Assembly: GCA_027625915.1 (NCBI GenBank)
Contig: JANTQA010000063.1
Location: 3,987,501-4,051,500 of the forward strand
From: Anaeramoeba flamelloides
Lineage: Eukaryota; Metamonada; Anaeramoebidae
Reading direction: 5' to 3'
Length of the DNA: 64,000 bases
In this document: piece after piece, positions 23,650-34,706 of the stretch
Layout of the letters: every line of letters starts with the position of its first letter
How positions within the stretch are numbered: position 1 is the first letter of the stretch
The notes under the pieces: generated by a model
The model's input: only the letters and a program-made list of their open reading frames with translations
Database searches by the model: none
Told to the model about the DNA's origin: nothing
Made by a program: the position numbers and the translations under genes

Positions 23650-25473
23650 ATGTCCAAGTCCTTCTCAGTTTATCTAACTGGACTAAAAAGTTACAATTTC
23701 ATTACAAAAGAAAAGAACAACAATTTACCCAAATGGTCTGAAAGCTCAATCAAAAATACCCTTACAATAAAAAAGATAGTCAGTGGAGAAGATCACAACT
23801 TTCTTGTTTGGAAAAAGCCAAACAAATTGGAGTTTTATGAAATCGAGGAGGAAAAAAGGAAATACAAATTACCCAAAAACGAAACAATCAAAGACATTGC
23901 TTCAAGTTACCAAACCTATCAAATTTTAACTGAATCGGGAAAGGTTTGGTCTTTAGCTAATAGTTACAATTATAATGAAGTGCCTCTGCTTGACGCAGAC
24001 CAAAGCACCTTTGAAGAGATCAGGCCTGTAAAATTTTTTGAAGAAAAGAAATTGTTTGTTAATTCACTTGCAATGGGCTTTGGTTCTTCGTATTATATTT
24101 GTAATGGAGACCAACTTTATGCCTCTGGATTGAACTCTTACGGTGAACTTGGGATTGGCAAAGAGAGTTACAGCGAAGCTATGCCTGTTTATATCCAAGA
24201 CAAGGTCTCAAAAATCTTTTCAGGAGTCTTTGCAATGAATTACTTTTTCACTACAAGCCAGCCTGATCTTTTATACGCCTGTGGAAGAAACGACTTTGAG
24301 CAGTTGGGTATTGGCCATTCTGACTCGCAAATTTCACCCGCTGTTGTTAAAAATTTTAAAGGGTCCGAGATCCTGACTGTAAAATCAGGTAAGAGCCACA
24401 CCATTCTAATCACCAAGAAGGGACAAACCTTTAGCTGCGGCAACAAGGTAGCAAATGGGCATGATTCCAAAAAAAGCATTTTTACATTAATACCACAACT
24501 AAAGGAGAAGAAGGCTGTCCAACTAGAAACAGGATTCAACCGAACTTTAGTTTTAACAGCCGAAAACGAATTGTATGGGTGGGGGTTTGATTGCGACCTT
24601 TGCCCAACAGATGAATATAAGAACGAGAACAACAACAAGAAGAAATCCCCAGCAAAAATCAACCTTCCAGATTTTTTTACAAATTATTTGGGCTCAAAAG
24701 ACTTGATCCGAATTGCCAGTGGTACAAACGTTAGCTTTCTTTATCTTGATTTCAATAATTCACTTTCGCAAGAGCTCAGGCTTTTATTTGAATCCAAAAA
24801 ATTTTGTGATTGTGAAATTGGTACATTGGGAAGCAAAATACCTGTTCATAAGGCTCTTGTTGAATGCAGAACCAAATTAACAATTGATCAAATCCAAAAC
24901 AAATTATTTGGAGAAGAAAAATCAATCAATAAAGAACAAACATTGAGTTTTCTGAAATGGATTTATTATGACGAGATTTCAGATATGGAAAAACTTGAAC
25001 AAACTTTTAATTTATTGAAATTAACATTCCCCCCATCCGTGGATAATACACTTGAAAAGGATATTGCTCAACTCTACAAGGATAATGATTCAAAGGATTT
25101 TAAAATTTTGGTTGGCATTGATGATGATGATCTTGAGGAGAATGAGGATATGGATAACGAGGGGAATCATGAAGAAGTACCAGTGCACAAATTCATTTTA
25201 TTGGCCAGAAGTGGATTATTTCGTACAATGTTTCGTAATGTTAATGAAAAAGATAATACAAATAAAGTTCGAGATTATACTCATAAATCTATCGAAAGTT
25301 TGGAAATTTTAATCAAATATTTTTATACTAATTCAATTAAATTGACAGCTGACGAAGACCCAGAATTAATCGTGGACGAATTGTCTGATGCTGTTGAATA
25401 TTACCAATTAAATGATCAATGTAATCTTGTAAATGAATTAAAGAAAATTAAAATGCAATTTGATCTTAATTAA
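23650..25473 (+). CDS. RCC1-repeat protein with two BTB-like domains
   Basis: Single exon, 607 aa from the ATG at 23650. The frame stays open further upstream, but only with a non-ATG start and a hydrophobic low-complexity leader, so that ATG is preferred. Residues ~40-370 form RCC1-type blades: YASGLNSYGELGIG (~157), LYACGRNDFEQLGIGHSD (~207), TFSCGNKVANGHD and LYGWGFDC. A first BTB-like segment follows at ~385 (SKKFCDCEIGTLGSKIPVHK then ALVECR, no clear remainder), and a fuller BTB at ~500-590 with an acidic insert, VPVHKFILLARSGLFRTMF, and SIESLEILIKYFYTNSI. In this family the propeller binds partners, while the BTB module dimerises or recruits Cullin-3 ligases. The real substrate cannot be told. 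It has no introns, unlike most neighbours. Confidence 0.9.
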   Translation: MSKSFSVYLTGLKSYNFITKEKNNNLPKWSESSIKNTLTIKKIVSGEDHNFLVWKKPNKLEFYEIEEEKRKYKLPKNETIKDIASSYQTYQILTESGKVWSLANSYNYNEVPLLDADQSTFEEIRPVKFFEEKKLFVNSLAMGFGSSYYICNGDQLYASGLNSYGELGIGKESYSEAMPVYIQDKVSKIFSGVFAMNYFFTTSQPDLLYACGRNDFEQLGIGHSDSQISPAVVKNFKGSEILTVKSGKSHTILITKKGQTFSCGNKVANGHDSKKSIFTLIPQLKEKKAVQLETGFNRTLVLTAENELYGWGFDCDLCPTDEYKNENNNKKKSPAKINLPDFFTNYLGSKDLIRIASGTNVSFLYLDFNNSLSQELRLLFESKKFCDCEIGTLGSKIPVHKALVECRTKLTIDQIQNKLFGEEKSINKEQTLSFLKWIYYDEISDMEKLEQTFNLLKLTFPPSVDNTLEKDIAQLYKDNDSKDFKILVGIDDDDLEENEDMDNEGNHEEVPVHKFILLARSGLFRTMFRNVNEKDNTNKVRDYTHKSIESLEILIKYFYTNSIKLTADEDPELIVDELSDAVEYYQLNDQCNLVNELKKIKMQFDLN

Positions 25474-27301
25474 TTTTCTTTTATATGCTATGAATATTAA
25501 AAAAATCAAAATATTGCAAATTATGCAAAAAAATTAAAATAACCCCGATACAATTGAAGATTTAGGAACATTTTCTATGGAATTTCCCAGTCTATGGAAA
25601 TAATTGTAAAATCTGGATATTAGAATTTCTAAAAATAATATATCTTGTATTAAAAAAATATACTATTATCAATATTATTACAAAAAAGATTCATCAGTTT
25701 TATTAGCTCGAGTGGATAATAAACTTATTTTTGAGTCTTTAATAAAATTTATAAATAAAAATTTAGGAATAAGAGAAGTGCCGATAAGTGTCTGTCTTTT
25801 CCAGAAATCAAAACAATGGAGTAAAATCAAATAATTTAATTGATTCTTTTCAACCCTGGAAAAGATAATGTAAAGTGTTCTAGGGTTTTTTGTGGTTTTC
25901 GATTTTATTTGTAAAATTCTCTAGGTTTTTTTGAGTTTTCTAAACTATTTTTCAAAAATTTTGACTCACTTAATAATATTAATGGGAGTTGTTTTGAGGG
26001 TTTATTCCAGTATTCTTAACAAAAAATATTTTCAAATTTTTGGATCAGAATCATTTTTTCTAATTTTGCAAATTTTAGTTTTGCTTTTTCAAATTTTTGT
26101 TTTTCTTTTTTTTTTTTTTTTTTTCTTTTTTTTTTCCATTTCTTTTTTTTTTTTTTTAAAATGATCATGCTGAAAAAAAAAAGAACTTCGAAAAGACAAA
26201 TAATCACTAAGAAAATTGAGACATGTAATGTCTTTGAAAATGGATTTAATTATTAATAAAAAATCTTGTTGTTCAACTTTTTTTCAGTGAAAGTTCAGTA
26301 ATAAAAAATCTGTAATGCTCATTTCAAAAATTGTGACTCAATTTTTTTTAGTTTTTGGTTTTATTTTTTTTTTAATGTTTAATATATCAGGCTTTTATAT
26401 ATTTAGAATGACTTAAAAGTGAATTTCAAATTATATTTAGTTATTAATTGTTCTTGAATACTAAAGGATATATAATTTTTTTTTTTCAATTTATTATTTC
26501 AGGTGAGTCACAATTTTTGAAAAAGAGTTTATTTATGTGGAAAATCAATAGATTTTCCAAATTAATAGAAAATTCTAGAAATCCTAACAACTGTAGAATG
26601 AAATTAATTTCCTCCCTTCAAAAATAAAAAAAAAAAAACAAATTTTTCAAACTTTTAACAAAAATGAAAAAAAATAAAATCAAATTTGTACCCATAGGAA
26701 ATATCAAAATCATTTTTTTTTGTTAAAAAAATATCACTAGCTCTAGTTTCTTAACAACAACACAAGTTAAACTTTTACACCTTTACTTATCCAAAATTGA
26801 TTGTTTCAGGTTATATCCAAATTATTTATAATCACAATAAAGTTTACTTTTGGTTTTCCCATATTCTTAAAAATAATCAGTTGTGTCCAGATTTGATATC
26901 AAAAAAAATTTGTTCATAAATTTATATTGTTTTGTTAATTAAATCCCGAAAAGTTATTGATCCAATAAATGTTTTTCTCATATTCCAGAATCCAAAAAAC
27001 AACCAAAATTAATCATATTTCATTTTCCATTAATACCATCTCTTTAAAAGAATTTTTTTAATTTGTTACATTTTGTTACAGTCTTAGAGAACATAAAATA
27101 TGAATAGTCCTTAAAAAATAATAATTAACAAGGGTTTTTAAAATAAAAACTTAAAAGAGTTTATCTGAAAGGAGTGAAAGACAAAAAGAACTTTTCCAAG
27201 AGAAATTAGAACGATTTTAAAATCATTAACAGAAGAAAATTGGAATTTCACTCAAAATAACTCATTTTTTTTAAAATATTCTGAGATTAATTTTTTTTAA
27301 T
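25474..27301. other. Intergenic region, mostly featureless
   Basis: No gene seen. Contents: a ~70-nt hairpin of the recurrent family (25797-25864) with its T-rich tail module, long T tracts at 26110-26160, and AT-rich filler up to the eL8 start. The open frames at 25931-26207 are homopolymer artefacts. Confidence 0.5.
25797..25864. repeat. ~70-nt hairpin family member
   Basis: CTTTTCCAGAAATCAAAACA is answered by TGATTCTTTTCAACCCTGGAAAAG. It is followed by GTAAAGTGTTCTAGGGTTTT, a tail module also seen beside the hairpins at 37.4 and 42.8 kb. This copy has more stem mismatches than those near 43.8 kb. Confidence 0.6.
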
Positions 27302-29057
27302 ATGGTTTGTTTTTTTTCTTTTCTTACTTACTCTTTAATAACAAAAATTAAGCACCACCAAATTGTTATTCAACCTTCCATAATTTTTTTTACTTTTTTT
27401 TTTCAAACCAATAGTCAAGTAAAAGTAAACAAGCAAGACAAAAAAAAAACCAACCAAAAAAACAAAAAGGAAAGGGAAAAAGAAAAGGAAAAAAGAAACA
27501 AAAGAAAGTTGACAAATTCGCCAAGGTCTATTCCAAACAAAAGAAAGCTGTTCCAGTCCGAGATCTCTATCAAGTCATGAGATGGCCAAAATACATCAAG
27601 ATCCAAAGACAAAGAAAAGTGCTCATGAAAAGACTTCGTGTCCCACCTGCAATCAACCAATTCACCAACACCCTCGAAAGAAACACTGCTTACCAATTAT
27701 TTACTTTACTTTCCAAATATTCCCCAGAAACTAAAAAACAAAAGAAAACTAGACTCCAAAAAGTTGCTGAATCAAAAGTAATTGGTGATAATGTTAAATC
27801 AAAAAAGCCACTTACAGTCAAATACGGAATCAACCATGTCACCTCACTTGTTGAAAGAAAAAAAGCTAAACTCGTAATCATTGCTCATGATGTTGATCCA
27901 ATTGAAGTATACTTTTTTTTTTTTTTATTTTTATTTTATTTTTTTTTTATTATTTTTATTTGCTTTTTAAATTTTTTTTATTTTATTTTTTTTGTTTGCC
28001 TTGAAAAAAAAAATAATCAGAAAACCCAAATTTCTAAAAACACGAACCAAAACAACTATACCATTTGTTGAAAAACCAATTGAACAAAATTTCCATTCAG
28101 CTTTCTTTAAAAAAAACATTTCAAACACTTGATTAAAATTTAAAGTCTTTAGTCGATTAAATTGGTTTACATTTTCAATTTACCTTTAGCACCAGAGATT
28201 TTGTAACTTATTTTCTTTCTTATTTTGTTTGATTTTGAAAGCTGAATGGAATTTTGTTCAATTTATTTTTCAATTAAAAGAATGCTTTTTTCTTTCTTCG
28301 ATCTTGGTTCACAACCAAATGATCGAAACAAATTTGTTTTTTTTTTTTTTCTTTCAAACTTCTGTACTAGTTTTTTTTTTTTTTTTTTTTTCAAATATTT
28401 TTCTTGACTGGCTACCCGTCCAACAAAAAACTTAAAAATCAAATCTAAAAAAATCAAACACTTTTATTAATTTTTCTCCACTTCCATTTACCCATAAATT
28501 TCCGAAAAAAACCACAAAATAAAAACTGATAAAAAAACAACACAAATTAAACAACTCAAAATAAAAAAATTAAACAAAACAAAACAACCAAAACTCAAAA
28601 GCTCGTTGTTTGGCTACCAGCTTTATGTAGAAAAATGGGTGTACCATATTGTATTGTCAAAGGAAAGGCAAGACTTGGAAAGGTCGTTCATAAAAAAACT
28701 GCCACTGCTTTAGTCTTAACAGATGTTAAACAACAAGACAAAAACGCATTTGCCAAGATCATTGACATTTGTATGCCTAAATTCAATGACAATGTCGAAA
28801 CAAGAACCAAATGGGGTGGTGGTGTTCTTAGTTCCAAGGCCCGAAAAGCCATTGAAAAGAATCTCGAATCTTCACAATTATCTAAGAAACTTATGCAAGA
28901 GCAAAAGATCAGAGAAAGAATCATCAAGGAAAAACTTGAACAACAAAGATTAGAAGAAGAAGCACAAAAGAAAAAAGAAGAAGAAGCCAAAAATGGAAAG
29001 CCAGAAGCAGACAAAACTGAAGACAAAAAAAATACCAAGAAGGAATCTAAGAAATAA
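27302..29057 (+). CDS. RPL7A: Large-subunit ribosomal protein eL8 (RPL7A)
   Basis: Three exons: 27302-27304 (ATG alone), 27415-27906 and 28602-29057, all phase 0, total 316 aa. The donors are GTTTGT and GTATAC; the acceptors are AATAG and AAAAG. Family motifs: [72 protein letters not shown], then across intron 2 [36 protein letters not shown], and [11 protein letters not shown]. That last join restores the family sequence exactly. eL8 is an L7Ae-fold, K-turn-binding protein of the 60S subunit. The human protein is 266 aa. The extra length here is a K/E/Q-rich helical tail of roughly 60 residues after the conserved core. The ATG-only first exon is inferred: the frame is closed upstream of AATAG, and no other start is in phase. 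Confidence 0.95.
28078..28264. repeat. Foldback structure in eL8 intron 2
   Basis: TTGAACAAAATTTCCATTCA (28080) and its inverse TGAATGGAATTTTGTTCAA (28243) extend to a ~27-bp stem with one bulge around ~130 nt of spacer. It fills a quarter of the 695-nt intron. It may be a small MITE or a structured intronic RNA; nothing separates these possibilities from sequence alone. Confidence 0.6.
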
Positions 29058-29809
29058 TTAACCAATAAGAGAAATATTTTATTTCAACCCCTATTACTTT
29101 TAAAAACTATTCTCAAAATAAAATTTATTCTTTTTCAGATTTGGAAAAAACACTCAACACAAAATACTTTGTTCTCTTTGAGTATTTTTTTCGTTTTTTC
29201 AATCTATATTTGTTGATTATTTATTCAGAAAATAAAAAAAATAAAAAATAAAAAAAAATTAAATCAAAAAATTTAAAATAAAAATTATAAATAGAGAATG
29301 ATCCAAATCAATTTTTTATGAACGATTTTTTGTTTCAGTTTATGTTATCTGATTTATTTTTGAAAATTATATTAGTAATTTTCAAAAATTGAAAACTTTT
29401 TCAAACAAAAAGCCTTCAAATTCAAAGTTTTCAAAAAGTAAAAACTATTATTTGATTAAATCTTTTTAAGGGGTTAATTTCTCATAGCGAAAGAGCAAAA
29501 CACCAAAATATGTTATCATTGATAATATTTACTTTCTTTATCTCTAAAGTTGCACATGAATTAAGATACTTGAAAACATGAAAAAAAGATTCTCTCAGTA
29601 AGATTAATGTTTTTAAGGCTTTTTTCTTTTTTTTTTCTGAAGAAAAAAAAAGATTTAAATTCATTTTAGACCCTTCAGGAGAAATTTTTTACTTCCTCTA
29701 TTTACATTAGCATAATATTGAACCTCAAATTCAATTTTAAATATGAACGAAGTGTAATTGTATACTAATTCCTATCTTCAAATTCCGAAACCTAAAAAAA
29801 AAACATTGG

Positions 29810-30509
29810 TAAGGGTCTAGTCATTTATGGTAGATTACCACCATACCCAAGGAGTGACCTGAAACCTAAAAAGGATATTGTGAAATAACCCATTCTTTTG
29901 ATTGTTAAAATTCAAATAAACAAAAAAAATCTTGAGAGGATCTCGTTGGCAAAAAATTCAATTTAAAAAATAAAAAGTTGAAAAGCACTCTCAATGCCAA
30001 AAAATCCAATATTTAAAAAGAAATTGCTTGCTTCTGTTTTTAGATTCCCAAAGGGTTAATTTTTTTTCAATTTAAAACAAATTGTTTACTATAAGTTTAC
30101 AAAATCAATTTAATTCGATTTAATCTAATATGTGATTATATAGTTTCTCTCTATATTTGACAATGTAAGGATTTTGTAAAATTCTTCAGAAATAATTAAG
30201 TCATTCAAAAAAAGGAACAAAAATGAAAAAAAATATATCGAGATCTCAAAAAGCGCCAAAAAGAGATACTTCAAAACTTACATAGTTGTTTTTAAAATGA
30301 TAACTCACAACTTTCTAATTGGAAACTGATTGTTGCTCTTTGGCACTTTTTTCTAAAAATTTCCTCTTTTTTGATTGTTGATTTTTGGAGATCAATTGCA
30401 TTCCATAGGTTGGTTAGTTTTTGATTGATCTTAGGCACTCATAAAAATTACAATTTTATTTTTAATCCATTTCAGAAAATTACTTATAACATTAGTGACT
30501 AGACCCTTA
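29810..30509. mobile_element. MITE family E copy 1 (TTAAGGGTCTAGTCA ends)
   Basis: About 700 bp between TAAGGGTCTAGTCATTTATG and the inverse ATTAGTGACTAGACCCTTA. Non-coding. The body shares blocks such as CGAGATCTCAAAAAGCGCCA and CCATACCCAAGGAGTG with 60844-61630 in reverse orientation. Confidence 0.7.
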
Positions 30510-30764
30510 AATTTAAATAATGAGCTTAATATCAGCCACATATACTATACATGCCACGAAATACTTTTTAAGCAATGAGTATCGCCTTAACTTATTGTTA
30601 TAGTTTTGGCAATTTGTCTGATTTATATTAAAGCTTTCTAGAAAAAAAGATATACATACTTTTCTTATCAGAACAGTTCATAATATATATATATATATAT
30701 ATTATTTTCATAACAGTAAAAATCAAAAAAATCCCAAATCTGAAAATTTTATTAGAGAAAATAT

Positions 30765-31240
30765 TACAGTGGTATAAGAAACCCATGTTGAAAAGCTTTA
30801 ACCCATTAAAAAAAAATAACGTGTTTTTTTTTTTTCAGACTAGGACAGTTGAAGATAGGAAGATACCCATATTTCCTCTGTTCGGATTTAAATTGGCTTT
30901 AGAAGTTAGATCTTTGATTAACAGAAATAGCTCAATAATATGAAATGCTTTTGTTTCATAAATTTCGTCATATTTACAATTTCTGAGATTAAATGTTTTT
31001 TAATAAAAAATCAAAAAATAATGTTTTTCTCATTTTTTTGTCAAAAAATCACATTTTAATCTTTCAATATTTTCATAATTCTTTTTTTATATTTATATAA
31101 AGAACCTAATTTCTTATTTATATACTGTTTTCACCCCATTGATTTGTTTCTTTTATTTCTATAGTCAACCAATATTTTTAAATTGGGTTCACTTTTAGTA
31201 GTGGGTTAAAATCAAAAACACGGGTTATTTTACCACCCTA
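30765..31240. mobile_element. MITE family G (TA-CAGTGGTA ends)
   Basis: Left TACAGTGGTATAAGAAACCC and right GGGTTATTTTACCACCCTA are inverted over ~40 bp (also TTTAACCCATTA against GTGGGTTAAA). TA at both edges fits a Tc1/mariner-like target duplication. Single copy in the window, non-coding. Confidence 0.65.
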
Positions 31241-31956
31241 GAGAATATATTGTGGAATATCATTAAAAACAAGGAAAATTGTTTGTCTTGTTAAGAGGAA
31301 TATTGAAAAGTTAACGATTGGATCTGAAAATTCAAATTTAATTTTGATATTAAAATTTTTAATATCAGAATCAATTTTATCAATTGAAAATATTTGAATG
31401 AATTTGATCGAGACAAAGAAGTTTGACTATTTTGAATTTATGTTAAATTAAAAAAACCATTTTGGAATAAATAAATCCAATAAGTTTGCACAAAAATATA
31501 CATTTTTCTAACAATTATTTTGAGATAAAAAAAAAAAAAAATAATAAAAATGAAAAAAATGAAAAAAATCAAAAAATCAAAAAAGGAAAAAGGAAAATGA
31601 AAATGGAAAAGATCTAAAGAGAAAAAAAAAAACATTTACTGTTAATTGCAAAATTAATGGATCAAAATTTTCATTCTGCTATATATTAAAAAAATTAAAA
31701 CTCATTAATTAAAATAAATCTAGAAAGTCTCCAATTCTAAAGGGAAACGAATATTTTAGGATTGTTATAAGTTTGAAAATTTGAAAAATTTCCTGATTTA
31801 TTTCTCATTAAATTTTAGAAAGTTAATGGAAATTTTGTTCAATTTATTATTCAACAAATAGTAATGTAGAAAAGTAAAAACAAAGTAATTGTCATGGGGT
31901 ATATTTCCGAATAATTTTGTACTAAATCTAAATAAAAATTACATTAAATTTGATTT

Positions 31957-32447
31957 AGAGCAGTGAAAAAAATACCGGACATGAAAAAAATCCCGGACAA
32001 GATTTTTAATTGTGAATATTAGTAAAATTATTGTGTAATTTCATTTATTTACAATCAAATTCCTTTTTTTAAGAATCGAACTTTTTCAATTATAACTCCC
32101 CCACTTATTAGAATGATGATTGATGAAATCACACTTGTTCAAAACACCATTCAATCAATCAAAAAACAAGAATAAAAATCATCATTTCTCAAACTCTAGT
32201 AAACCTCAATAAAACTCGATTGTTTTTCAAAAAAAGTTGATCAACATTAGGCTATCAAACAATTACTCGAGTATTCTAGAGACACCTTACTTTGATGGAC
32301 TTTAGGTAGGTTTATTACTAATCTCATAAAAAAATTGGTTATTTATAATAAGGATTTAATTGAAATTATACAAAAATTTTACTAATAATCACAATTAAAA
32401 ATCTTGTCCGGGATTTTTTTCATGTCCGGTATTTTTTTCCCAACTAT
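31957..32447. mobile_element. MITE family A copy 2
   Basis: Near-identical direct copy of 22851-23342, including the interior GGCTATCAAACAATTACTCG. The right arm is cleaner here (GTCCGGGATTTTTTTCATGT then CCGG), so it shows the ancestral TIR best. Confidence 0.8.
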
Positions 32448-33266
32448 ACATTATCAGTCGGTTTATCTATTAATTTTGAAAAGTTCTGATTTTTTTGATT
32501 TCAACATTTAAAAAAGGGTTAAAATTGATTGATTTCGAATATTTGACCGATATACCAATTCGAATAGTTAAGAGTTGTACAAAAATTTCCAAGTGAATCT
32601 TTCAAATGGGGAAATTTTTTCGAATTTGCATTAGTCTTCTACATTGATCAAAAAAATGATCTTTCTGTATTTTTCGAATTTTCTGTTTCTAGAATTTGAA
32701 AGAAAGTTTTTTTAATTAATCAAAATAGATCAAATAGTTTCCACAATTCAATAAACACAAACACCCTTACTTTAAATCAGTTGAGATCAACAAGTTATTA
32801 AATTTATTCGATCTCTTTCAAAATTGGTGACTTTTATCTTTTTGTAATAAAATCCTAATAGATTTGTTTTTTAAGATAAGGAGAAAAGAGCAACATTTTA
32901 GTCAAAACCCATCAACAAATTCTGATGAGATCGTTTACACTAAAAATTTTCTTCATCAAATTTGTTTCACGTTTCAAACAAATTCCAATCTGACTATTTT
33001 TCCGTTTAAAAATGTTTTTTATTATTTTTTAATCTTTCCAAAATTCCAAGATAAAACCCAAAATATGAGGTTTTAATGCTTGTTATTTTTAAATCTAATC
33101 TTTTTCAAATATATTTCAAAGAATTGACCAATTTTAACCAGAATATTTTTTCATTTTTTTATTTTATTTAACTTTCACAAGAAAGAATTTTTATTTTTAT
33201 TTTTTATTTTAATTTTTTTTGTTTTTTTTTAATTTTTTTTTTATTTTAACTTTTTATTTTTGATCA

Positions 33267-34706
33267 ATGACAAACAAAATGCAAAAAGTAATGTCTATTA
33301 AAGTCCACTTTGGAAATGAAATTCGACGATGGTCGATGCAACGAAACGGTTCATACAATGATCTTTGCGTAGTTTTAAATAAACTATTCCAAATTGATGT
33401 TAGCGATCGTAAACAATACTCTTTGCAATACAAAGACGACGAAGACGAATTTGTTGTGTTTACAACTGATCTTGAACTTCGAGAAGCAATCAGATTTGCC
33501 TCTACAAGCGAACGGCCTCTTTTAAGACTCTTTATTGTGAAAGCGAAAAGCAAGAAACAACCACAGAAACAAAAGAAGAAAACTGTTTCAAAGAATGGGC
33601 AGCAAAAGCGAACAAACGGTTGCCAAAAGAGAAGATGTTGCAATAGCCCTTTTAATTTTATGAACATACCTTCAATGTTTTTCTTCCCACCTGAGTTAAC
33701 AAATATCTTTAATGATCTTGTCGGGCTTGGGGACAGAGTTGAAAAATTGGTTCAAAATAAGAAAGTTGTTGGCTGGTTTAAAGAAGTCCTTCCTCGTTTA
33801 CAAAAAATTTTCGAGAGTCTAATTGAAAATGGTGCAATTGAGATTGAGACTGTTCACGTTCAAATCCAATCGCTTCTAGAAGAAAGTAAACTTTCAAAGG
33901 AAATCCAAAAAGAGATCACCAATCTTTCCACTCCTGTAATCAATAAAATTGTGCAAGGAAAATACTTACTTTCTGATCTTCCAATTGGGCAATTGTTCAA
34001 GAACTTTTTTGGTAAAGGACTTGGTAAAGTGCCATTTCCTTTCCCAATGAATGGTATGTTTTGCCCAATGATGAAAGGCATGTTCCCACAAAAGAATTGC
34101 CCTTCCAAGAACAGGTGCACAAAAAAATGTGGGTTTAAATGCTTTAAGGAATCCGAAAACGAGAATTTGACAAAAAATAAAGAGCAAGAAATAGAACTAG
34201 AACAAGAAAAGGAAAAGGAAAAAGAACTAGAATTAGAAAAAGAAAAAGAAAAAGAAGAAGAAATTGTGATTGAAAAAGAGAAAGAAGAAGAAGAAGAATT
34301 CATCCCACTCGAAGAAATTGAACAATTCTTTGAAGTTAAAGAAACCAAAGAAAACGAAGAAATTGAAAAAATCGTCGAGACTGAAGAAAACGAAGAAACT
34401 CAAGAAATTGAAGTTAAAGAAACTGAAGAAACCGATGAAACTAAAGAAACCAAAGAAACTAAAGAAACTAAAGAAACTAAAGAAACTAAAGAAACTAAAG
34501 AAACTAAAGAAACCGAAGAAATTAAAGAAACCAATGAAACCAAAGAAACTAAAGAAATCCTTAAACAAGAAATGGAATATGAAGAAGAAATGATAAAACT
34601 TATAGAAATTGGGCTTGTTGATCTTGAACTTAATCTCAAATTATTAAAAAAATTCAAAGGCAATGTTAGAAAAACTGCAAATGCAATTTTAAGCAATAAT
34701 TATTAA
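33267..34706 (+). CDS. PB1-LIR-UBA protein, candidate p62/NBR1-type autophagy receptor
   Basis: Single exon, 479 aa. Residues ~8-92 form a PB1 domain: a basic first strand (MSIKVHFGNEIRRW) and an acidic OPCA patch (QYKDDEDEFVVFTTDLELRE), allowing head-to-tail polymerisation. A middle helical region follows. A cysteine-rich patch at ~265-292 (CPMMKGMFPQKNCPSKNRC and two further Cys pairs) could bind metal but is not a canonical ZZ finger. An E/K-rich segment ends in EEEEEFIPLEEIEQFFEV (~340-357), which contains acidic-led F..L and F..V motifs of LC3-interacting type. KET-type repeats follow (34435-34560), and then a C-terminal UBA-like three-helix stretch (~442-479, IEIGLVDLELNLKLLKKF then GNVRKTANAIL). 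The layout is that of SQSTM1/NBR1 receptors, which link ubiquitinated cargo to autophagosomes. There is no NBR1 FW domain. Domain calls are by eye; the function is inference. Confidence 0.75.
   Translation: MTNKMQKVMSIKVHFGNEIRRWSMQRNGSYNDLCVVLNKLFQIDVSDRKQYSLQYKDDEDEFVVFTTDLELREAIRFASTSERPLLRLFIVKAKSKKQPQKQKKKTVSKNGQQKRTNGCQKRRCCNSPFNFMNIPSMFFFPPELTNIFNDLVGLGDRVEKLVQNKKVVGWFKEVLPRLQKIFESLIENGAIEIETVHVQIQSLLEESKLSKEIQKEITNLSTPVINKIVQGKYLLSDLPIGQLFKNFFGKGLGKVPFPFPMNGMFCPMMKGMFPQKNCPSKNRCTKKCGFKCFKESENENLTKNKEQEIELEQEKEKEKELELEKEKEKEEEIVIEKEKEEEEEFIPLEEIEQFFEVKETKENEEIEKIVETEENEETQEIEVKETEETDETKETKETKETKETKETKETKETKETEEIKETNETKETKEILKQEMEYEEEMIKLIEIGLVDLELNLKLLKKFKGNVRKTANAILSNNY

Larger units (their letters stand above)
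29058..33266. other. Intergenic region with three MITE-like elements
   Basis: No gene recognised. Family E (29810-30509), family G (30765-31240) and family A copy 2 (31957-32447) occupy about 40 percent. Also present are a (TA)n run near 30682-30700 and A/T homopolymers around 31530 and 33180-33250, the latter just upstream of the PB1 gene. The open frame at 32864-33076 may be leader sequence and has no recognisable product. Confidence 0.5.

Noticed and set aside
26095-26160. Phenylalanine-rich open frames
   Set aside because: Produced by T homopolymers.
34233-34696. Antisense open frames opposite the PB1 gene (F/S-rich and V/S-rich)
   Set aside because: They are shadows of the E/K and KET repeats, which leave the opposite strand free of stops.
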